From assembly GCA_040386595.1 (NCBI GenBank), contig JAZKFE010000363.1, forward strand, positions 1 through 15,748: 15,748 nt of DNA, written 5' to 3'. The DNA comes from JAKFVC01 sp040386595. GTDB taxonomy: Bacteria > Planctomycetota > Planctomycetia > Planctomycetales > Planctomycetaceae. Under the pieces are notes generated by a model that saw only the letters and a list, made by a program, of their open reading frames with translations, did no database searches and was not told the origin of the DNA. Of the stretch, positions 8,194 through 14,659 are shown piece by piece. Made by a program: the position numbers and the translations under genes. Each line of letters opens with the position of its first letter. Position 1 is the stretch's first letter.

Positions 8194-9447
8194 ATGTTCC
8201 AAGAGGGATTTTGTACGCTGTTACGCCGAGACTTCCTTCGAGCGGGGCTGACGCCCGCGGTGATGTTATCTTGGCACTCGTTTGCATCGGCCTTGGAACC
8301 GGATCACGATCAGCGATACGGCGACTATGTCGATCCGGAATCGCGGACAATTTTGCGACTCACCGGTGGCAGCTGGGATGAAAATCCATTTGGCGACGGA
8401 TGCTGGAGGTCTTCATGGTTCTACGCGTCGTTGCTTGTGATCTTTGAAAATGACCGTAAGGCTTACGATTCTATCGCGAAGAAGCATGGCGTTTCGATTG
8501 ACGATGCGTTCCATTTTATCAAGCATTTTTCAGCTCATTGTTCAACGAGTCACGGTTTCAAGTTATGGAAGCATGACAAGCCTTTTACCAGAGATCAGCT
8601 GGCGCCGTTGCTTTACCTGCTGGCTTGTATCAGGAAATTTGGCGATTCAAATGAGGCACGCGAGGCAGCGAAGAAGATTGTGAAGGATCTGAGCGAGCAC
8701 GAGGAACACGGTCGAAAACTATCCGACAAGCATGGAGAGATTGGGCCCAATCTCGGCTTTTTGATTCATTCGCTGTGCGATAGTTACGGAGTGGTCTACA
8801 GGTACAAAAGTCATGATCAGTTTTATGCAGCCGCAGTACCGGAAGCGGCAAGAAGAAGTGCGCTGAATGTCAAGTTGCAGGCCGACAATCAGCTGCGTCG
8901 TATCATGGGACGAGACCCCAAGTCCCTGCACGAGGTCGATCCTGAAAAGATTGCGCGTGAGTGGCACCGAGATTATCTTCAATTCTGCTTTGAGACGTCG
9001 CTTCAAGTATTCAACGCAACCGCGGATTACGAAGGGACTGGAAAGCGAGAATTCAAAGTTGGTGGTAAGACGTTTGACTTTGGATTAGATCAGGCCGTAA
9101 ACGGATATAGCGTCTTCAACGGTTTGGCCCAACTCAGTCTGCTTAGAGTGCTGCACGGCAATATTGATAAGGATATCAAATCTTGGCGTGGCATGCTGTC
9201 AAAGCCGGCTCGGAACAAGTGGGGGCCGGCATTTGAGTTAGTTGCAGGTACGCCTATTAATCAGAAGGAAATTGAATCGTACGCTGGCCGACACATTTCT
9301 CGTGACCTCGATAACGACATTGTTATGGCTCAACGGCCAAAGAAGTATATGGACGGCACCTTTCCGCCGTCGGTTAAGCCAGACCGTCACACAAGACTGA
9401 CGCTAGACTACGTCATACTCAAAGCGCTTAGTTGCCTTTGGGGTTAG
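8194..9447 (+). CDS. Tat-signal protein of unknown function
   Basis: Not recognised; 417 residues. The N-terminus carries a twin-arginine export signal: LRRDFLRAG (residues 10-18), a modest hydrophobic stretch, and a likely cleavage after ASA (31-33). It is therefore probably exported folded to the periplasm. The mature part is helical and rich in aromatic residues. An early TGGSWDENPFGDGCWRSSWF segment (about 57-76) looks like a conserved active-site or structural block, with clustered acidic and Trp residues. Mature Cys at about 70 and 113, plus several His (e.g. HFIKHFSAHC, about 104-113), could bind metal. The overall helical pattern is compatible with an alpha/alpha barrel, but this is only a guess. 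GAGGTG sits just upstream of the ATG at 8194. The nearby divergent gene also encodes an envelope protein, so a shared role is possible. Confidence 0.88.
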   Translation: MFQEGFCTLLRRDFLRAGLTPAVMLSWHSFASALEPDHDQRYGDYVDPESRTILRLTGGSWDENPFGDGCWRSSWFYASLLVIFENDRKAYDSIAKKHGVSIDDAFHFIKHFSAHCSTSHGFKLWKHDKPFTRDQLAPLLYLLACIRKFGDSNEAREAAKKIVKDLSEHEEHGRKLSDKHGEIGPNLGFLIHSLCDSYGVVYRYKSHDQFYAAAVPEAARRSALNVKLQADNQLRRIMGRDPKSLHEVDPEKIAREWHRDYLQFCFETSLQVFNATADYEGTGKREFKVGGKTFDFGLDQAVNGYSVFNGLAQLSLLRVLHGNIDKDIKSWRGMLSKPARNKWGPAFELVAGTPINQKEIESYAGRHISRDLDNDIVMAQRPKKYMDGTFPPSVKPDRHTRLTLDYVILKALSCLWG

Positions 9448-9468
9448 CGTAGCCGCAACGAAACGGTG

Positions 9469-9496
9469 CGCGGGGTGGCTCAGATCGCAAGCAACC
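9469..9496 (-). repeat. Solitary REP-like sequence, inverted
   Basis: Read on the minus strand it is GGTTGCTTGCGATCTGAG followed by CCACCCCGCG, matching the right-end REP of the RAYT elements (tail identical, hairpin degenerate). It begins 22 bp after the stop of the Tat-signal gene, the usual 3' extragenic place for REPs, and 137 bp before element copy 3. Confidence 0.6.
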
Positions 9497-9641
9497 ATCC
9501 CTTTCAAGTTTTTTTTGTCATCGAGATTCAGGAGGCGGTGGGTCGCGTAGTGGTGTCTGCGTTTTCCGCAGGCGCGTTTGGGCGGCGTACGTTTGGGGCC
9601 GCGGGAGTGCTTATGAAAGGCGCGCATTCGCTGGGTGCCCC

Positions 9642-9657
9642 AAGTTGCTCGCAACTT
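9642..9657. repeat. REP hairpin, left end of element copy 3
   Basis: Perfect 6-bp stem AAGTTG / CAACTT around CTCG, identical to 3185-3200 and embedded in the same flanking bases. Confidence 0.8.
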
Positions 9658-9724
9658 AGGTTTACAGGAGACCTGTTCGCCACCCCGCCTGTTTCTAGCC
9701 GCTCCAGTTGTATCGCAGCCGGCC

Positions 9725-10347
9725 GATCTGCGCACAATTCGACGCCGGCCGACTTATTTTCCGAGCATCAGCGACAAACGTCGCTTGCCCTCTGACCAGC
9801 GATACGCCTGCCTTCCGACGCCCTCTGCCTCGCGTCGCCGATCATCGCATGATGTCAATCAGTGCCCGCGAATCGCCCTGGGAATTCTGAACCATCCGCT
9901 GCGAACCAATACAGGGACAATGCGTGGGCTTAACCGCCGTGCCGGATCACGTACACGTTCTGGCGTAGCCTGCCCTGCCCGACCCGCTGGACCTACGGCG
10001 GGTCATTCCCGTCTGGAAGCGGATGAGTCGCATCGCGACCAGCAAATGACACTCCGACCGCACACCGAATTGCGTTGAAAACTTCGCCCCTAAGGACAGA
10101 TTCTGCCAGCCAGGATATGACTGCCTTCACCCGATATTCGGCGAACAAGATCCAAGAGCAGCCAGAAGACATGCCCCTGAATCCGCCACTCACAGAGCAA
10201 ATGCCACAGGCTGCAGCTCAGTACAAATGGTATGTGCAGCAGAAGTCGGTCCGGGAGCCATTTGGGGGGTGGCATGTTAAGTCAGCAGGTGATTGGACCT
10301 CGTACCACTTGATTGCATCCCGTAGACCCAGGCTGCGAGCAACCTAG
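9725..10347 (+). pseudogene. REP-associated tyrosine transposase (Y1/HUH family) remnant, copy 3
   Basis: Blocks in order: RRRPTYF-x(5)-DKRRL near 9740, and RIALGILNHPLRTNTGT near 9869-9920. Next is VPDHVHVLA with both metal-site His codons (9948-9956), followed at once by an in-frame TAG where Trp is expected. Then comes DLRRVIPVWKRMSRIATSK-TGA. The last 270 bases stay open in one frame (10075-10347). They show RYSANKIQEQPEDMPLNPP and then YKWYVQQKSVREPF, matching the MHLNPV and WSSxxWY-x(3)-RSVGVP regions of intact RAYTs. At least two frame changes and one nonsense codon are needed to join the parts, so no active enzyme is made. It is the most complete record of the ancestral protein here. 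Confidence 0.8.
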
Positions 10348-10358
10348 GCCACCCCGCG
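10330..10358 (+). repeat. REP hairpin and conserved tail, right end of element copy 3
   Basis: AGGCTG-CGAG-CAACCT with one C/A mismatch, then AGGCCACCCCGCG as in copy 1. The small ORF that follows begins only 9-60 bp downstream. Confidence 0.75.
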
Positions 10359-10417
10359 AGCTGATCGTGAGCATTCTCACAAGTGTCGTAGCCAAAGCCA
10401 TCGGCTCGAGGCTTACC

Positions 10418-10612
10418 ATGTTGGCCGAGGGCGGCTGGTTGCCTGGCATGGGCGATGCACGGACGATTGGAGCGTTGACCAATCGTCCAGAAAGTATCGT
10501 CGGCGCCAAACCACGGCCTAAATTCCATGTTGGCCGCCAGCCGTTCTATCGGCTGGATAGGTTCGCTCTGGCTAACACGAAGGAAGAAGCCGAAAAGCCA
10601 AACGCCAAATAG
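10418..10612 (+). CDS. Small unrecognised protein, possibly the 3' end of a gene cut by element copy 3
   Basis: From the ATG at 10418 the product has 64 residues; GAGG (10408-10411) lies 6 bp upstream. The frame is also open upstream with a GTG at 10367 (81 residues) and continues back into the right end of element copy 3. The sequence has a basic middle (RPESIVGAKPRPKFHVGRQPF, about residues 24-44, ending in an aromatic pair) and a charged Lys/Glu tail, as in small DNA-binding or adaptor proteins, but I recognise no family. The terminator 10 bp past the stop supports real transcription through this frame. Whether it is a whole small gene or a 5'-truncated remnant cannot be told from this window. 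Confidence 0.5.
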   Translation: MLAEGGWLPGMGDARTIGALTNRPESIVGAKPRPKFHVGRQPFYRLDRFALANTKEEAEKPNAK

Positions 10613-10621
10613 TCATCAAAC

Positions 10622-10663
10622 ACAGCCCGGCGGAGTCCGTGTCGTCCGCCGGGCTGTTTTTTT
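10622..10663 (+). terminator. Intrinsic terminator
   Basis: ACAGCCCGGCGGA (10622-10634) pairs perfectly over 13 bp with 10645-10657 across a 10-base loop, followed by a T-run to 10663. It ends the small plus-strand ORF. On the opposite strand an A-run precedes the stem but only a weak GTTTG follows, so it may also partly stop the minus-strand operon ending at 10724. Confidence 0.93.
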
Positions 10664-10723
10664 GACAGCTCAACGCCCGGCCAAGTATGACTCTGGCGAG
10701 GCTAAACACATATCCTAACCGCG

Positions 10724-11599
10724 TCACTCCTCTGCAACATCGGAGAAGAATGCTCGAATGAATCGAGGTTTTGAATGTTGCAACTCCACGACTCCATGCA
10801 GGCGAATTCGCTTTCGGAGCGATTCGACAAGAGTGTCTGTCATGAACGACGAGAACGTGCCAGACACTGTACCTGTTTCGGTTTTTATCTTGAGCTTTCC
10901 GTTAGTCAAATCAACCGCAATCAATACGCCTACCAATGAATCCGGGACTTCCTTGGGATCCTGGCGTCGTTTACGAGTTGCAGTGACCTTTTCAATGAAC
11001 GATCTCGTTACGGAAATTGGCCTCTTCAGCCCGCCGGCACCTTTGAATCCAACCGGACTAAACTCGATGACTTCTGCTTCTCGCCTAAGGACAATGCCCA
11101 AGTTCTCAATCGATTGAACAAGCCCGATTGAAGCGTTTAAATTCTCGTGCTGAGCGTTTTCCATGACGTCCGCAAATCGTTCGACGATTTGACTTCCGGA
11201 AAGTTCCTTTTCCTGTCCCTCTGCGTTTACATTCCGAGGAATCTCATTTAACGCTGTGGGAATAACAAAACTGCCCTCGCGAAATGGCTCAATTTGGAGC
11301 GTCGAATAGTCAATTATGGATCGATCAACTAACTTCAAATTGGCGAAATCGGCTCGAACTCCATTCACAACTTCGTATGCGATATAAGTTATGATTTTTT
11401 GTGTTGTGTCGATTATGTCACGGACAGTGGATGCGCTTAGAGAGTGCGAGCCATCGGTTGGCACAATTCTGATTGGTAGTCTAGGTGCGTAATCGGGCTC
11501 TCGTCCAACTGTGAATGTTGAATCAGCCGATGCCTCGTTCCCCTTGATCTTGTTCGCCCAAAACGGCGGGGGGCCGAAATGTGCAAGTAAATTAGACAT
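10724..11599 (-). CDS. Unrecognised 291-residue protein coupled to the GNAT-like gene
   Basis: Not recognised. The ATG at 11599 is preceded by GGAGG with a 6-base spacer; the frame extends 15 codons further but without such a signal. Its start codon lies inside the end of the upstream GNAT-like gene (8-bp overlap), so translation is probably coupled. The N-terminal part (about 1-45) is Pro-rich and polar. The middle (55-215) is mixed alpha/beta, with a helix near 55-80 and a FREGSFVIPT motif near 106-114. The last 70 residues (about 219-285: SLVGVLIAVDLTNGKLKIKT, then TVSGTF, then RIRLHGVVEL) have the alternation of a small beta barrel such as an OB or SH3-like fold. No signal peptide or membrane segment is seen, so it is cytoplasmic. 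Nucleic-acid binding through the barrel is possible but unproven. Confidence 0.88.
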   Translation of the reverse strand: MSNLLAHFGPPPFWANKIKGNEASADSTFTVGREPDYAPRLPIRIVPTDGSHSLSASTVRDIIDTTQKIITYIAYEVVNGVRADFANLKLVDRSIIDYSTLQIEPFREGSFVIPTALNEIPRNVNAEGQEKELSGSQIVERFADVMENAQHENLNASIGLVQSIENLGIVLRREAEVIEFSPVGFKGAGGLKRPISVTRSFIEKVTATRKRRQDPKEVPDSLVGVLIAVDLTNGKLKIKTETGTVSGTFSSFMTDTLVESLRKRIRLHGVVELQHSKPRFIRAFFSDVAEE

Positions 11600-12257
11600 G
11601 GATTGCCTCCAGGATTCGCGTTGCCGCGTCTGGCATAACTTCAAGATAGGCTTGAGTTTTCGTTTTGTCTAAATGTGGATGCGGACCACTTACATCATAA
11701 CACACTTGTTGAAATACAGGAAATCCAAGCGTGTCTGGCAAGCTGTCGTAAAACTTCATCGCCGGTCCATCGACGTGCAATCCAACAATTCCAGAATAAC
11801 CCCTGCTGAGGCTTTGAAAAATGGCAAATGCCAGGAGGGGAATTCCCAATCCGTGGAGCTTACGGTTCCAGATTCCGCAGTTTAGGTAACCCGGGAAGGC
11901 CGCCAAATGCTCCAGGTAAAGGATGTTCCTCTGGTAGAACTGAGACGGAAAATTTTCTTGAATGTTCACGAATCCAGCGAGTATCCCGGCGTGCCACGCG
12001 ACAAACTTTTGTCTGGCCGGAATGTTCTGATTGGACCATTCAAGAGGCTTCCAGAGCACCCAGGACGGGCACTCTGCAGCACTGGCTGTGAAGTCATGAT
12101 GACTGCGGAGCGCTGACGACAACTTTTCCCACACCTTCTTTAAGTAGGTGTTGGACTGCTCACTGGCTGCCTCAAAAGTCAACAACGCCCCCGCGGGCTC
12201 GCCGTCAACTTCCGTCAATGCGGAAAATTGATAATCGGCAATAGAAGCCTCGGTCAT
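11592..12257 (-). CDS. GNAT-like N-acetyltransferase
   Basis: GNAT enzymes transfer acetyl groups from acetyl-CoA to amines on proteins or small molecules. The 221-residue product (ATG at 12257, GGAG 5 bp upstream; the open frame extends to 12395 without a better signal) has the fold's C-terminal elements in order. These are the strand NILYLEHLAAFP (111-122), the acetyl-CoA loop NRKLHGLGIPLL (131-142, a variant of the Q/R-x-x-G-x-G/A motif), the helix AFAIFQSLSRGY, the strand GIVGLHV (156-162) and the helix AMKFYDSL (166-173), followed by LGF. The first 90 residues are not typical GNAT. The substrate is unknown. It is the first gene of a two-gene operon; the partner is not the ribbon-helix-helix antitoxin that accompanies known GNAT toxins. 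Confidence 0.8.
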   Translation of the reverse strand: MTEASIADYQFSALTEVDGEPAGALLTFEAASEQSNTYLKKVWEKLSSALRSHHDFTASAAECPSWVLWKPLEWSNQNIPARQKFVAWHAGILAGFVNIQENFPSQFYQRNILYLEHLAAFPGYLNCGIWNRKLHGLGIPLLAFAIFQSLSRGYSGIVGLHVDGPAMKFYDSLPDTLGFPVFQQVCYDVSGPHPHLDKTKTQAYLEVMPDAATRILEAIHV

Positions 12258-12605
12258 AACTGCTCCAAATGGACAGAAGAATCCCCAAAGCCTACTGACT
12301 GCGGCCGATGCATGCAAGCGTACAGTTTTCCGCACAGCTCGTACGGTGCCGTATTCTGAATGCATATACGGCTTGGGGGGAACTCCCGAGCACAAAGTGA
12401 AGTACCCGAAATCCGGTGCCTATAGGTCCAAGGCCAAAAAGTCCCTACTAAGGCGACTCGGGAAGAGGTGTTTTGCTCGCGGTTGTGGGGCACAACCAAA
12501 ACAGGTGTTTTTTGGCTCTTTTTGGCTATGTCGCGAGACGCCAAGGAGAAGTGTTTCGTTTGTTGAAATCCAGTGTTTTATCACGTATCGTGAAAAAATT
12601 GGTTC
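12258..12605. other. Region upstream of the GNAT-like operon
   Basis: No convincing gene. It must contain the operon promoter. An inverted repeat GCCGTAT ... ATACGGC with an 11-base loop lies around 12350-12374, about 95-115 bp before the ATG at 12257, and could be an operator. A TCACG-TAT-CGTGA hairpin occurs near 12580-12593, next to the broken tRNA. The stretch around 12505-12530 has two direct TTTTTGGCT repeats. I could not place a standard -35/-10 pair. Confidence 0.35.
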
Positions 12606-12648
12606 AAAATTATGAGTTTGCTGCTCTAACCGATTGAGCTACGGCCCC
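12606..12648 (-). tRNA. 5' half of a tRNA with CAT anticodon (Met or Ile2 type), truncated
   Basis: On the minus strand the sequence has the acceptor 5' strand GGGGCCG and TA, then the D arm GCTC-AATCGGTTA-GAGC. The anticodon 5' stem GCAAA and the loop CTCATAA (complement of 12610-12616; anticodon CAT = 12612-12614) follow. The 3' anticodon strand should read TTTGC but continues TTTTG, and no T arm (GGTTCRA) or 3' acceptor strand follows in the next hundreds of bases. The similarity thus stops just past the anticodon loop, a site used by some tRNA-targeting integrases. No product tRNA can be made from this locus unless the 3' half is supplied across an intron, for which I see no sign. Confidence 0.75.
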
Positions 12649-12880
12649 TTAGTTGGGGAAAAATGTCAGGTTGGTGAGGGGTGTCGTGGATTTGCCTAAG
12701 TGGCATCTACAACCGATTTACCCGGGATTTCGGACTTGCCTACTCGCATCAAATCGGGAACTCCGTATCCGAACTTTCTGCAAACGGTATATTTGATTGG
12801 ACAATGATCCTCAACGAACAGACAAAAGCCCCCTGACTTTGGTTCATGGCCGATCCAGAACCCGGGTTGTGAAAGTATGT

Positions 12881-12903
12881 CTAGCAGAGGGACGATCTGC
12901 TAG
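12881..12903. repeat. Inverted repeat, 8-bp stem
   Basis: CTAGCAGA and TCTGCTAG are exact complements around the loop GGGACGA. No T-run follows. Could be a protein-binding site or an RNA hairpin; isolated from any clear gene. Confidence 0.4.
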
Positions 12904-13552
12904 CCGGGCGGAAACCAAAACCGTACGCTCCGCCAATGCCACCTTCGCATTGAACTCCACTCTATGAACCTTGCGACTCTTCGCCACCAACCCATCCCAG
13001 AAAATCAGATACGAAATTCCACCTTATTCCCTGATCCACTTTTCCGGGGCCACTGTAGTGAGAAGGGCTGACCTGCGTTCCCGAAGGGACCACGAAAGAA
13101 CTCGCTGGGTGGCACTGCGTTGCGACTGTACTTGGTCGCTACGCGGTGTTTTCGTTACGCGTGCCCCCCTGGTCTCACCGCCGAGGTTGGAGTCGCGGTC
13201 CATATCTCGCCCAACTTGACTCGACCTGAGGCAACAGAGACTTTCGGACTGCGCTCGGACTGTGTCTTGTTGATGCCGGTCGGGATCGTGGACGAACTCG
13301 CATTGCTACTCGTGGGGAACCTCACTTTCTGATGTTTTTAGGTTCGGGCGGCGCGGTTCGGCGCGAACTTGAAGTCGACAGTTCTGCGGCACCTCTGTCG
13401 TGCTTCGGGAGGCTGGCTCGCTCGCGGAAATACTGCTTAACGACTGGGTACCATCGTGAAACAGTGGCACGACCTCGGGTTTTGCATTTACATTCAGTGC
13501 CTCCCCCCTGCCCGTTGATGGCGGCCGCTCTAGGGGGTGGCTTCTGTAGAGC

Positions 13553-13585
13553 CCGGGTTGCGAGCGATCTGGGTTGCCCCGCGGC
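13553..13585 (+). repeat. Solitary REP-like sequence
   Basis: CCCGGGTTGCGAGCGATCTGG followed by GTTGCCCCGCGG parallels the right end of element copy 3 (CCCAGGCTGCGAGCAACCTAGG + CCACCCCGCG), and the bases just before it (GTAGAG) also resemble that end (GTAGA). No transposase sequence is readable upstream, so this is a lone REP or the last trace of a fourth element. Confidence 0.55.
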
Positions 13586-14126
13586 GACGGGGGGGATGTT
13601 GCCCCATTCATGCTTGCTGGTGACGTACGTCATTGCCGACGTACGGTGTTTCGGAATTGCGATTTGCACTGGCTGCAAATCTCTCCGTCATCGAAATCAC
13701 TGGCCTTTCGCACATCTCTCATTCCGATTCCTCGTTGGCATTGACAAAAACTCTGCAAGACCACATCCTATCACTCCAATCACTTTCCCAAACACGAGAA
13801 TACACATTCTCAAACAATAGAACAAGCTGAAAGAGTGCCCGAGGTGTGTCATTTTCATGAAGGATGGGGATTGTCCGCAGGGGGCTCGATGGCAAACGTG
13901 GCGACTTCAGTTCCCAGGAGCTCGTGAACGGAAGCCTTTATTTTAACACATCTTGCGTTTCACACCCGGTGAAATTTGGAACTCGCGTGGATTGCGGTCG
14001 AATGCTGGTATTTGCCACAAGACATAGAGTCAACATGGCCCCTTTTAGGGGCGACGAGGCAAGCTCGGACCGGCAATGTGGCGTTTGATGCCTGTTTGTC
14101 TGAGGAATTGATGGAGGGAATTGTTC

Positions 14127-14438
14127 GTGCCTGATGGCCAGGAAGAGATCGACCAAATCACTCGCGACGTCGACACCGTGATCGACCAAGCCGACGAGTT
14201 GATACGCCGCAGCACCAAGATCAGAAAGAGCAGTCAGTCGCAGAATGAGGATGAGCACAGCGATGGAGAGTTTTTTAATTCAGAAGGTGATTCGGTTTGC
14301 TTCCACGAGGAGGCTGGTCCAGGCGGCGGTCCCGTCTGCGGTACGGACGACTTCTGGAGCGCCGGGGGGAATGAAATCGGAGTTGCAACTCGCACCGCAA
14401 GACAGCGACTACGACCTGATATTCGGTGGTTGGGCTGA
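14127..14438 (+). CDS. Small coiled-coil protein, unrecognised
   Basis: GTG at 14127 has GGAGGG (14113-14118) 8 bp upstream. The first 45 residues (EEIDQITRDVDTVIDQADELIRR and on) form a clear charged amphipathic helix and are convincingly coding. After about residue 45 the translation becomes Gly/Glu-rich and less protein-like. A second frame opens at 14245 or 14263 and runs to 14451. This may mean the real gene ends differently (a frameshift near 14240-14280) or that two small genes overlap. The function is unknown. The position just before the possible phage packaging cassette, in the same orientation, suggests it belongs to it. Confidence 0.45.
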   Translation: MPDGQEEIDQITRDVDTVIDQADELIRRSTKIRKSSQSQNEDEHSDGEFFNSEGDSVCFHEEAGPGGGPVCGTDDFWSAGGNEIGVATRTARQRLRPDIRWLG

Positions 14439-14451
14439 CGTTGGCGTGTAG

Positions 14452-14659
14452 CTCGACGGGCTAGAAGTAGGCATTCTGTGACTGCATAGGAATCAACCAA
14501 CAACCGCCGCATGTCGACGGGATGCAGATTGCCGAGTTGTGCGGGTTTTAAAAAATTGTCGAAGTCCAAATTGCCAGGGACCGAAGGTCAGCGACGCAAG
14601 CCGGGGACTAAACCGCAGGATGTGCCGGAGATCAAGATTGCAGATCGAGGGAATGTGCC
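14452..14659. other. Gap between small gene and HTH gene
   Basis: No convincing gene on either strand. A minus-strand frame (14234-14569) and a plus-strand frame (14511-14795) cross it, but both collide with better supported genes. The ribosome binding site GAGGGA for the ATG at 14660 lies at its right end. Confidence 0.4.

Larger units (their letters stand above)
9633..10358 (+). mobile_element. Decayed RAYT element, copy 3, with hairpin at both ends
   Basis: The left end GGGTGCCCC plus hairpin AAGTTG-CTCG-CAACTT (9642-9657) is the same as in copy 1, and the similarity continues through ACAGGAG-x-CCTGTTCGCCACCC. The right end has the hairpin AGGCTG-CGAG-CAACCT (10330-10345, one mismatch) and the tail AGGCCACCCCGCG. 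At 726 bp it is the longest copy, and it keeps interior sequence lost in copy 1, including the segment between the first transposase block and the HxH motif. It lies between the Tat-signal gene and a small ORF, in the same orientation as the other two copies. Confidence 0.8.
12660..14126. other. About 1.5 kb without a convincing gene
   Basis: Several short frames exist on both strands (for example 13332-13820 plus and 13322-13678 minus), but they lack ribosome binding sites, have Cys/Arg/Ser/Pro-rich random-looking translations, and some cross the REP-like sequence at 13553. The most protein-like short frame is 13633-13830 plus (TTG start, about 65 residues, no ribosome binding site). A 74-codon frame at 13864-14088 is possible but weak. 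Structural items are an 8-bp inverted repeat with 7-base loop (12881-12903) and a 10-bp palindrome GACGTACGTC (13622-13631). The region may be degenerate genes or non-coding RNA territory; nothing here allows a choice. Confidence 0.5.

Noticed and set aside
3176..10358. Possible CRISPR array or tandem repeats from the recurring hairpins
   Set aside because: The repeats are few, hundreds to thousands of bases apart, in both orientations, and attached to transposase remnants. There are no regular spacers.
10724..12257. Classical GNAT toxin-antitoxin pair
   Set aside because: The partner is 291 residues with no ribbon-helix-helix, and it is downstream of the enzyme. The known type is not supported; a different kind of pair remains open.
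12606..12648. Complete functional tRNA gene
   Set aside because: The 3' anticodon strand does not pair beyond three A-T pairs, and there is no T arm or 3' acceptor strand.
12854..12886. Another REP copy (CCCGGGTTGTGAAAG...)
   Set aside because: Only the first dozen bases resemble the family; the hairpin and the ACCCCGCG tail are absent.
13332..13820. 162-codon plus-strand frame
   Set aside because: It runs through the REP-like sequence at 13553-13585, has no ribosome binding site, and the opposite strand is equally open over most of the same interval.
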